Shown here in pieces: positions 34,901 to 43,974 of a DNA stretch of 64,000 nucleotides. Made by a program: the position numbers and the translations under genes. The stretch is from Bryopsis sp. KO-2023 (Eukaryota; Chlorophyta; Ulvophyceae; Bryopsidales; Bryopsidaceae), in contig BSYQ01000011.1 in the NCBI GenBank assembly GCA_030272585.1, forward strand, positions 930,001 to 994,000. The letters are read 5' to 3'. The stretch's first letter is position 1. Every line of letters starts with the position of its first letter. The notes beneath the pieces were generated by a model. It saw nothing but the letters and a program-made list of their open reading frames with translations. It made no database searches and had not been told where the DNA came from.

Positions 34901-37355
34901 ATAAACAAACCGTAAGGGACGACCTTTCCAGAGTTTTCCAAGGTAAACTTTCTTTCTTTTTGTTTTGGTAGAGGTCCCCCCCCCCCCCCCCCCCCCCCCC
35001 CGGGCTTTCGAAGTTTTTTCCAATTCATTTTAAAATCAGATTGTTTTTACCTTTTTTATTTAACCTCCTTTTGGATTTTTTTGTTTGTGGTGCGACATTC
35101 ATCATTTAAATTTGTTTTTCAGAAATGCTTTCGACGAAAATTAGAAAATTATGCATATCCAGATTGAAACATTGGAATGTATTTGTTTTTCCCCCCCTTT
35201 ATGACCTCTTTCTTTAAGCATTTCTGTCAAAAAACTATCTTGTTTTTTTTGCAGTGTTTAATGACATGGGCGAGGATTGCCCAGAACTATTTGTTTTGAT
35301 GGGAAATTTTCATTCAGAAACGGATGTTGATATCAGGGGATCGAAAATGAACTTCAAAAAACTGGCCAACATTTTCAATCGATTCGAAAATCTCAAGGTA
35401 AGGGGAAAAAAAAACACCAACCAAACGTTATTTTATTTGTTTTCTTTGGAATCGTTTTTACTCCAAGGTGTAGTTTCGTCCCCCTTCAAACCACACAAGG
35501 CCAGGTTCCCCCCCCCAAAAAAAAAAAAATGCAAGAGAAAAAATATTTCTAAAAAACAATTTGTTACTGTAAAAATATCTGCTTTCCTGGATTGCTTTCA
35601 AAAGAATCAAGTAACTGCTTTGAAACATTGAAATGAGAAAATGGATGGCATGCAACATGGATCTCCCCCTTGTTTTTCTGTGTTTTCTTAAAACTGCATC
35701 TTTTTATGGCTGTGAAAACGGCAAAAAGTACCACTGCCACTGTCAACAAATAGCTTGTCTGTACGGATCCATAAAATTGCCCAATTTCTTTCTTTCCTCT
35801 TTCCTCTTTCCTCTTTTTTTTTTTTTTTTTTAATTGATTTTTTTTTTTTGGCCTGTAAAAAATAGGAAAATGCTCACTTTGTTTTCGTTCCTGGCCCGAA
35901 TGAATTTGGTGATTTGGCGGTTCTGCCAAAATTTCCGCTCATGGATGAGATTGTGGCTCCGGTGAAAAGGGTGCTGAAAAAAGTGACATTCACAACAAAT
36001 CCGTGCAGGTATTAAATGAAACATTGATTTCAAGTGCATGTCCCGAACAAACATGGCTACAAATTCGAGTTGAAGGATTTTTCTCAAAAAAAAATAAACT
36101 AATAATAACATATATTTTCAATGATTTCCTGAATATGTAACTTCTTTTTTTGTATCTTATTGGCACTCTCATTTTTTTTTTTAATTCTTGGTCAGGGTTC
36201 GACTTTTCACGCAAGAAATCGTCATTCTTAGAGAGGAGCTGTTGAACAAAATGCTGCGAAGCTTGGTGAAAGCACCGAAACGTAAATTGCCATACCCGAA
36301 ATGAACAAAATCATTTTATTATTATTTTTTTTTCTCCAGTGTTTATTCAGATTTGGTGTGCATTAGACATAAGCCAACACGGAATTGCCATGAACGTCTG
36401 TTGTGGATAGTCCCTGCATTCGCTTTTCTCAATTAGCGTTTCTTATGAGGGATTTAAGGGAAGCAGATGAAAAAATTAAAGTAGGAAAATACATGAAGTA
36501 AAAAAAAACAGTTATTTCCAAAAAAAAGTGAAAAAGTGAATAGCTTGTTCCTGAACTGCTCCATGAAAAGTGCCTTCCCCAGGAGTTTCTCTTTTTTTTT
36601 TTCTATGCCGAAACTTCCAATTTCCTCGATTTCAAAACCACCGACCGGTGGATCAACTACCGACCGGTCGATCAACTGTGGAATCAAATCAAATCAATGA
36701 CCCAGTTATTCAAATCAGAGAAATTTTAGTTTCAAGTTTTCTTGTTTTTTTATTTTTTACAATAACTATTTATTTGTTTTTATCATTTTTCCACAGTGGA
36801 TTCGAGCTCACAGGATTCGCTGTTCAAGGCATGCTGTTCGACACTGATTCATCAAAGTCATTTATGTCCGGTGCCTTCGAACTCCTCCCCAATATACAGC
36901 CAGCTCGACCACGCACTTCAAATCTATCCCCAGCCAGACTTATTCATTCTGGCGGACGGAGCCCAAATGCAAGCCTCCGTCGATGTTAAGGGAGTGGCAT
37001 GCTTGTCTCCAGTAAGATCAAAAAGCGAGGAAATACCAAAAAAATTCAACGAAAATTTTGATTTTCTGGAAGTTTTTCCCCTCTTATCTCCATCTTTATT
37101 TGATCACTCCCAAACTCCCCACCCCTTCCCTTTAAAAAAAAGAAGAAAAAGAAAAAACCCCTTGTGTGTTGATCGATCAACTTCGTTTTTCCTATGATGT
37201 CTTTTTTCAAAAAAAATCGGTTGAAAGATTTATCGTAAGAGAAATTTTCAGTTCATCACTTTGTTTTACAGGGACGGTTTTGTGACAAGCTGTTCGCCGC
37301 ATATCTGCCCGCCAGCAGAACTATCGAATTGTCTGCTGTGCCAACTGACGAATGA
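31992..37355 (+). CDS. POLE2: DNA polymerase epsilon subunit 2 (B subunit), 11 exons
   Basis: Accessory subunit of the leading-strand replicative polymerase epsilon; nuclear. Exons 31992-32139, 32705-32886, 33330-33437, 33760-33919, 34212-34324, 34786-34942, 35255-35397, 35866-36008, 36196-36281, 36797-37011, 37272-37355; 1539 nt, 512 aa, close to the human length of 527. Matching blocks in order: IIDAYNVPKLVFER, LIIHRVERHRMF then IGS, LLGVLFQRQERTVALEDTSG, VDLDLTAT then GLFTE, the OB-fold region, FVFSDVWLDKQTVRDDL, ELFVLMGNFHSE, HFVFVPGPNEFGD, FTTNPCRVRLFTQEIVILRE, and the C-terminal inactive phosphoesterase-like domain ending near IYPQPDLFILADGAQ. Intron 1 uses a GC donor (CCCAG|GCAAGG); the other introns are GT-AG. 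Intron 5 carries one of the short retroposon-like repeats. The N-terminal exon is the least conserved part. Confidence 0.95.
34094..34123. repeat. (TTTA)n microsatellite
   Basis: About seven TTTA units in POLE2 intron 4. Confidence 0.9.
34378..34444 (-). mobile_element. Short retroposon-like repeat (family 1), copy 2
   Basis: On the minus strand it reads CTTGTTGTGGACGGCC, TTCGTTGGGCAAGTTTGCC, then a tail of ATTC units (GAATGAATG on the plus strand). The 5' end is a few bases shorter than copy 1. The flanks AAGTGATTGAT (34367-34377) and AAGTGCTTGAT (34445-34455) form an 11-bp duplication with one mismatch. It lies in POLE2 intron 5, antisense to the gene. Confidence 0.75.
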
Positions 37356-38986
37356 GCCATCGATGCAAGCAGCTGAAATCAATCCAAGGAATTATACCAC
37401 CAATTTCTGGTAGTCTGCATGGTGTCGAAATCGCTTGCACAGGATTTGGATATGTGGAAGTCGAGTATGGTCAAAATATATAGAGAGGGGGGGGGGGAGA
37501 GAGGTTGAAAGCAAATATAGAAGAGCAGGTGCTGAAAGCATGCATAGATTTAGATTTTAGTGTCGCAGGGGCTCAGCAGGAGATGTAGTGATGGAATGTG
37601 TGTAGTATATGTGTTTTTTTTAAAGCTTTTTCTTCATCTTGGGGATATGCTCGAGATGCGGAAAAAAGGATCCTTTGATCTTTGGAGACTGGGGGTTTCG
37701 ATTTCCAATTTGCGACCTTTCAGCTTGACAATTCTGACCATGCTAAAAAATGCCAATTGATTTGAAAACAAAACTCTTTTCTTACACTCCGCACAGACGC
37801 ACACATTGGCAATTCATCAATTAAAAAGGCACGATTGGATGATTGAATAGAGGTCATTGAGCATCCGGAGCTTTGTGCTGCCCAGGAAAAGCTCCTGAAC
37901 ACCATCCAGAATCAGAATCAGAAACAGTTTCAAGAACGAAGCCCAGATTTCAATTTCAAGATAGTGCATTCAATGATAAATACACTAGGCCCATGCTGTT
38001 TGGATGCTCTCCATCCTTACAAGAAAACTGGTGAATTTCAACAAATAGTACTGAAAAAATTCATGCTAGCCAAGCTCTCTTGTCATCGACAATGGGTTTC
38101 ATTGAAATCGCCGCAGCAGCAGACAGCAAAGCTCACCAAGCTTTTTTTTCAGATTTAAAAGCTAGTTTTGAAGGTATACATATCCTGCAGCACTATTATT
38201 ACACCTGGATGGATCGTTGGTCGCTGTTGGGTCCTGTTAGCAGTTTGCAGGATGTGATGTGGTGGCTTTGGATATCATAAACATTGCAGGAAAGAAGCTC
38301 ATCCAGTGGAAAGGCAGGGGGGAGTGAAGAGGGGAAAAGCCTCTGTGACAACTAGCCAAACTTTAGTTGAATCGTGTCTTTTTGGGCTTGTGTGTATGGA
38401 TTTAAGTGGTGGACATGTTTGGCGAAACTTGAACTAGCGGACCCAATGAACCTTGAAAATCCTAGGAAATCCAAGGAAATGTGTGCTTCCGGACATGGCT
38501 GCTTACCATGTGTTTTTCATTGACATAGAATCTAAATCTGATTTTTTTTTCCAAATCAGATTTAGATAACATATTCAAAAAATATAGGTAGCTTTATTCT
38601 CTGGAGCCAAAAACGCCTTCAGGTGTAGAACGTTTCAAAAAATATAGACACCAGGACCACCACTACCTCAACTGCTCAAGTATACTGATCGCCCAATATT
38701 TATCAGAACTCCAAAGCCTCTGATACCAAATGCTGAATAACACTACCTAAAAACTGCCAAAAATATTGCTTGAAGGTTGTAGTGGCAGCCCCTCTGACTG
38801 ACATGAAGTCAAAACACTGGGAACAAGGTTGACGAGTTGACACCAACCAATCCAATACTTCAACATCCCCCACAATATCCTGTCAAAAATTCTCTTGCCC
38901 CGAGATGCCACCATCTATAATCCCTAGAGTCAATCAACACAAGGGAAGCCTAACAGAAACAAAAAGAGCAGTCGAAAAAAACAAAA
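37356..38986. other. Intergenic between POLE2 and the Ala-rich protein gene
   Basis: 1.6 kb between convergent genes. A plus-strand frame at 38080-38280 (66 codons, including IEIAAAADSKAHQAFFSDLK) has balanced composition but no family or splice partner. A perfect inverted repeat lies at 38531-38566. CAAAAAATATAG occurs twice near 38575 and 38635. Confidence 0.4.
38531..38566. repeat. Perfect 14-bp inverted repeat with 8-nt loop
   Basis: TCTAAATCTGATTT (38531-38544) and AAATCAGATTTAGA (38553-38566) are exact reverse complements. It could act as a hairpin in a 3' UTR or be a recombination or insertion scar. It sits between convergent genes. Confidence 0.85.
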
Positions 38987-40892
38987 TCAGTCGGTCGATG
39001 CGCCAGCATCTCCTTCAGCTTTTCCTTCGCCACCTCCAGTGGTTTCGACCACACTTTGTGTGTCGGCTTCAGCATTATCCTTCACACTGGAGTCAACGTC
39101 CAGATAGGTAAAGGATCCCGCCTCCCCTGTTTTTCAGAAAGACTAATACTCAGAAAAGCTACAATTTTTTTGTGTTTGATTTTGGAAAGGATTGATAGTC
39201 AGAAAAAAATACAAAAATTTTCCTGTAAAGGATTGATAGTCAGGAAAAAAATTCCTCCGGAATGTACCATGAATTTGATACATGATGACATGGCTACTGG
39301 TGTCACGAAATATTTATATTTGTAAATATTTATTTATTTACATATCCATGCAGTGAAATTCCAGGGACAGCCCAACCACTAGCTCACCTTCGAATGCATA
39401 AGCAAGGGCATCACCCAGAACTCTTGCCGTGACATCAGCAATAGCAGTGGCAACGCTCGTTTGAACAGCCGCCACAGCTCCTTCATTCTCTTGTTTGCCT
39501 GAGGCGAATGCAGATGCGGAAGCTTCTGCAATGGCTTTCGAAACCGCCGTAGCTTTGATGACAGCCTTAGCCTTGGTACTGACTTGGTTTTGAGCCTCAG
39601 CAACTCCAGTTGCAATCACCTGGCAAAGCAATCTTCTCAATCAAGCCCAGAGTTTCGAGTAAAAATTCTAATTCTTTCAAATGCTCTGTTTGCATGACTT
39701 CAAAGGAAATGATGTCCTTCCAAATTTCTCCACACCAGAATTTCTGAAAATGTTCTATTTGAAGCCAACTGGATCATGAAATGTGGCATTTGTATTAATA
39801 AAATGTCCGAAACATAAAACATTTTGGCATTCAAATGACACCCAGGAAGCTTCCCCCCAAACATCCATTCTTACCTGAGCCGTGGCTTCGGCAATAGCTG
39901 CAGCATTTGCTTGTGCCTCCCCTTGTGCAGATCCAGTGCCAATCACTGACACGATGACCTGAGCTTTTGCGTATGCTCTGGCGGCCGCTCGTCCAATAGC
40001 GGTGGCTGCAATTTTGGCCTCGGCAAAAGCCAAGCCTCCGCCGCTCACGCTGGAAAAAGCCTTCGAGATCGCAGTTACGATCGCATCCCTTTCTTGGGAG
40101 ACAGCCTAAGGACACAGCATTCACAATACTTGGAGCAAAAGAAAACAACAATTGAACGGAATCCTGCACGGAACGGGAAGACTTTGACCGCAGCTGGCGA
40201 GGGTCGTCACGAACCTCGCTTGCACTGATTGCGACCGCATCAGCTTGACCTCCCGTCGATTCAGCGATCGCTTTGGCCAAGTTTCCAGTGTCGCCGTTTT
40301 TCAAAGCCTCGTTCGCGCCTTCCTTGCTCAAATCCGTGGCTTGAGCGAATGCGGTGGCGATCGCATCTTTCGTCGCGTCGTCCCCGTTTTTGTAGCCGTC
40401 AGCGAAAGCACCAGCGGCGGCAGTAGCGTCACCACCTGACAAAGCACTCCATCCATGATTTTCGTGGTGTTCACAACTCAAAAATCGTGTACCCAATGAA
40501 GCGCTCTTACCCTTGTTTGCCTCGGCAATGGCACTGGAGATTGCTGAGACGTCTCCTGTTGCGATACTCTTGGAGGCAGCTTGTGCTGAGGCTCCGTCTT
40601 TTGCTTCAGCCTTCGACCCGGATTTGGCGCTCGCCAACAACGCCCGCGACGAATGAAGCGAAGGATCTGCTAGGGACGTTACATTTCCGCTTAAATTCTC
40701 ACAAATCCAACCTCAAACCGAAGTGCAAAGATATGTTTTGGTCATTTTCAAAGAGGTGCACGAGCCGCCGGTCAAAATTGTGGTTCCGCGGGAGCTGGGG
40801 AAACGAACACGACAAGAAAGCTACCTACCTCTCACGGCGACGGCATGATTCAGGACAGCTGCAAGCGCAACGAGTAATACTGCAGACCTCAT
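38987..40892 (-). CDS. Secreted Ala-rich repetitive protein of unknown function, 6 exons
   Basis: 347 aa. Exons (minus): 40892-40829, 40666-40511, 40435-40215, 40105-39875, 39619-39388, 39126-38987; 1044 nt in one frame with GT-AG introns. Exon 1 is exactly a signal peptide (MRSAVLLVALAAVLNHAVA). The mature part alternates Ala with small or polar residues (AIAEANKG, KDAIATAFAQATDLS, AKAIAESTGG, FAEAKIAATAIGRAAARAYA, VSKAIAEASASAFASGKQE); exon 3 alone is close to 30% Ala. There is no Cys. The tail is acidic and Gly-rich (ETTGGGEGKAEGDAGASTD). Each internal exon holds one to two such repeats, suggesting growth by exon duplication. An extracellular structural, matrix or surface role is plausible, but I recognise no family. 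Resemblance to silk or ice-binding repeats may only reflect composition. Confidence 0.8.
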
Positions 40893-41603
40893 TTTGAGCA
40901 GTTGTGGTCGATCCCTCGATCGCGCGTTAGTAGGAAAACCCGATTGGCAAGTAGGAAAACCCGATTGGCAAGCAGCTGGTAGGAGAAGTTCTGGCGAGTG
41001 GGTTGAATTGAAGCTCCTGCTGTGCAGTTTTGTAGGCTCCAAATGGGCGCGCAATGGTGTGCGTGGAGGTCGAAAGGTCGCATCTATGTCGGTCCAACGA
41101 AGCGGAGGCGGACGGGTGTCGCGGAGTGATGGGTGAACCAACGTGGGAACGATTGGCTTGATCGAGGCAGGACTTGTGTTGTTTGCTATGCTAAGACAGC
41201 ATCCATCCACGACCAAGGGCCAGAACAGGCAGGAGAAAAAAAGGATAAAGGCATATCAGGCTGGACGAAAAGTCCCAAAAATTGCGCTGGCTGGGATTGA
41301 CAATATTGTAACCAACGGATTTGCGCATGAAAAAGGAACTGTATCACTTTTCTTTTTCAAAATGCTCTCAGCAACTGTTGCAAGCACGCGCGCGTGGCTC
41401 TATAATATCAAGTCGACAGTATTGACATTTTCCTGATCCCATATGAATGAGCATTGTTTTCCTCTCGAATAGCGCTGGATGGATGTGTTTTTGGATGAGT
41501 GCATGTCATCCAGGTTTCTGGCGCTCCTTGATTTATCAACTGAAATGTCGGATCAACCGCCCACCAACGCCCAAGTCGTTGACAGAAACTGCCAATACGC
41601 GGG
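40893..41603. promoter_or_regulatory. Divergent promoter region, Ala-rich gene (-) / R2R3-MYB (+)
   Basis: 711 bp between the two ATGs. It includes a perfect 21-bp tandem duplication at 40928-40969, directly upstream of the Ala-rich gene start. No further elements could be assigned. Confidence 0.45.
40928..40969. repeat. Perfect tandem duplication of a 21-bp unit
   Basis: Two exact, abutting copies of a unit beginning GTAGGAAAACCCGATTGG, 36-77 bp upstream of the Ala-rich gene ATG. They lie in its likely 5' UTR or core promoter, so they could be a doubled regulatory site or a recent slippage event. Confidence 0.9.
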
Positions 41604-42644
41604 ATGGACAGTTCCAACCTTTTCTCCTCGCCATACGCTTTCCGCCAGCTCGGACCTTTCTCCCAAAACAGCGAGGCAGAGAGCTGCCACGAACCCCCGA
41701 CTTTGACGGATTCTTCGAATTTTTGTCACAGCTATTTCGCCGAGCGTGGTCGGAGGCCCTACTGGACCCCTGAGGAAGATACCAAACTGAGGGAGCTCGT
41801 CCAGAAGTACGGAACGAAACGTTGGGGGTTGATCGCGAGGGAGCTAACAGTTTCTGGCCACACGTCGACGCTTCGAAACGGAAAGAGTTGCCGCTCGCGC
41901 TGGATGAATCAGCTAAGTCCCGACGTTCGCAAAGATCCGTTCACGAAAGACGAGGAAAGGGTGATTTTGGATAAACAGAGCGAGATCGGGAACAAGTGGG
42001 CGCAGATCGCGCGGTGCTTGCCAGGCCGAACGGATAATGCCGTCAAGAATCATTGGAACGGCCACCTCAAGAGAAAGGCAGGGGGGCGGAACTCAGTGGA
42101 GAGACAGCTCCACCGTCAGATCGAAAATGTCTGCCCCCTTGCTGCGCCTGCGAGAGAACAGAACTGCATTTGTTCGAGCTCCCAACATTTATGGGAGGAT
42201 GGGAGACTGCGTTTTGACTGTCGTCCCCCTCCTAGCCAGAGCAATACTGTCGTCCAAGGCATTCCTGCTGGCGCTTATGGCAATTTCTGCGACTTCGCTC
42301 CACAAGCACCTGCCCAAAATGTATGGTTGGCTGCAACTGGTGACACTTATCTCGCTTCTGATGCACCTATGGTGGCGGATTGCTTGGAGCTGTTGGGCGA
42401 TGGTGCTTCCCCCCTGACTGGGTTGGTCGCGGTGACGACGGGGGCGATAACACAAGCTCTAACGGAAGGAGGGGGCTGGGATGCGGTCACGAGTGCGAAA
42501 GTCGGAGCCGTGGTGGGGGGATTGACGTTGCAAGGTCTCCTCCAAACGTGTCCTGAGATGGAAACCCAACCCTTTGGACAGCCATCGTCTGGTCCAGACG
42601 AACGGGTTCCCGATGGCTCCAGGAAAAGGTTTAGGGCTTCTTGA
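41604..42644 (+). CDS. R2R3-MYB transcription factor, intronless
   Basis: 346 aa in one uninterrupted frame (ATG 41604, TGA 42642-42644). The R2 repeat spans about residues 51-105 (WTPEEDTKLRELVQKYGTKR, then WGLIAREL, then GKSCRSRWMNQLSP) and R3 about 110-155 (FTKDEERVILDKQSEIGNKW, then LPGRTDNAVKNHWNGHLKRK). The spaced aromatics (W54, W74, W100; F113, W132, W151) are present. R2 carries a short insertion before the recognition helix (VSGHTSTLRN). LPGRTDNAVKNHW and the KSCRSRW helix are diagnostic of the family, which binds DNA through the two adjacent helices. The C-terminal half is Ala/Thr/Pro-rich without a known motif and may be the regulatory region. The N-terminus is Ser/Pro-rich. The gene lies divergently from the secreted Ala-rich gene. 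Confidence 0.93.
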   Translation: MDSSNLFSSPYAFRQLGPFSQNSEAESCHEPPTLTDSSNFCHSYFAERGRRPYWTPEEDTKLRELVQKYGTKRWGLIARELTVSGHTSTLRNGKSCRSRWMNQLSPDVRKDPFTKDEERVILDKQSEIGNKWAQIARCLPGRTDNAVKNHWNGHLKRKAGGRNSVERQLHRQIENVCPLAAPAREQNCICSSSQHLWEDGRLRFDCRPPPSQSNTVVQGIPAGAYGNFCDFAPQAPAQNVWLAATGDTYLASDAPMVADCLELLGDGASPLTGLVAVTTGAITQALTEGGGWDAVTSAKVGAVVGGLTLQGLLQTCPEMETQPFGQPSSGPDERVPDGSRKRFRAS

Positions 42645-43974
42645 GAAGTGAACTTAACTAGAAAAAACACCCTGTCAAATATCCTTGCTAGTTCTAGAGC
42701 GGGTCAAAAGGGGGAGCACGCACGAGGGAGATTTTCCATTTTGGGGGGGGGAGGGGGCGTTCGTACGGGAAGGAAATTGTGCAAGACTATTTTTGTTGGG
42801 TTGGCTTGGCTGGATTCGAATCTTCGATCACCACATCACCCTGTCGATGGTTCCGACACTACAGAATTGAAAAAAAAGATCCTCGCGTGGGCCCACGTGC
42901 AAACGTAAAAGCGTGGAAAACATACAATCCCGCCATTATTTTTCCCCTCCATTTTCCCGCGTGACTTTCTCGCTGTTGGGTGCTGCTGCTGGCTGTCGAA
43001 AAGTATTGATTTTTAAAAGACGAAGAAGAAGAAGGTTCTGTACGACCGCTGCCACTGAGCTCGACCGGTGAGGGCCGCGTCGTCCGTTACGAAAGCCCGC
43101 TCCCCCAGCCTGTGGTGTTTTTGTCAGGAGGGGTGTTCGGTGTTGGTTACTGTTCTATTACATAAAAAAATTCTTTTTTATGCAAAAGTAAAATGCTCAC
43201 TGATTTTCTTCAAAAACCCTTGGTGATTTATTCATGTTGAGAGGACAGGAAACTGTGCTGCGTGAAATTACCAAGCTTGGGGTGACTCCAGTCAGTTCAG
43301 CTCATTTTGACACCCCCCAAACCCATTTTCCTCTTTTCTTGAGAAAAAAGTTTTTGTTTTTCACTGTCAGACATATAGTCAAGGCATTCACGTCGGCTGA
43401 TGCATTGTCCCTTGGAGTGCTGAGTGGCGATCATCTTGGGCGCTCTTTTGAATTCAATTTGGCACAAAAGGGCTGGTGCTCTATTTATAGACTCCTGTAC
43501 ATGGAGGCCATGGGGGAAACCGGTTCTCATCACAGCAGCCTCAATTTCCCGGTCGAAGAGCCCCATCCAGTAGCAGTATCTTTGCCAGCAACACCTAGAC
43601 GAGTGAGAAGTCCTGCAGAATCACAAATGGTGAGGACAATTGATCTAGGGGAAAAAAACCAAGAACAAGAAGGAAAAAGAAAAATCGGCAAAAAATTAGT
43701 CAGCCTATTCTCACTCATTGAGCTGGATAGGGCAGACGAAAAAAAAGGAAGAGTTGCTCCCACTCCCGATGCTTCGTTTTTTTCTTTCGAAAAGTGACCT
43801 CCGTATATCGTTCATATTGCAGCCTGAAGGGAACGTTCTTTTAAAAACAAAAAATAAAAATGTAATGCATCAAGTGTGAAAGCTTGTGCTCAGTACAATG
43901 AGTGATTTGTTTTGTTATTGAACTGAACTTGTTTTGTTTTTTTTTGGTTATATGTTGAGAAGCAGAGAGTGAAA
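42645..43974. other. Intergenic between MYB and F-box/LRR genes
   Basis: 1.3 kb. A plus-strand open frame of 187 codons (43234-43797) includes VRHIVKAFTSADALSLGVLS and a Lys/Glu-rich end, but the complementary strand is also open, the frame lacks splice or family support, and I do not call it a gene. A poly-G tract lies near 42742. Confidence 0.45.

Noticed and set aside
40229-41216. Long ORFs on the plus strand and an alternative minus-strand frame over the Ala-rich gene
   Set aside because: They are shadows of GC-rich Ala codons; the spliced minus-strand model has a signal peptide and fully consistent phases.
43234-43797. 187-codon plus-strand ORF
   Set aside because: The reverse strand is also open, there is no family match or splice context, and the end is low-complexity Lys/Glu. 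It is mentioned only as an open frame.
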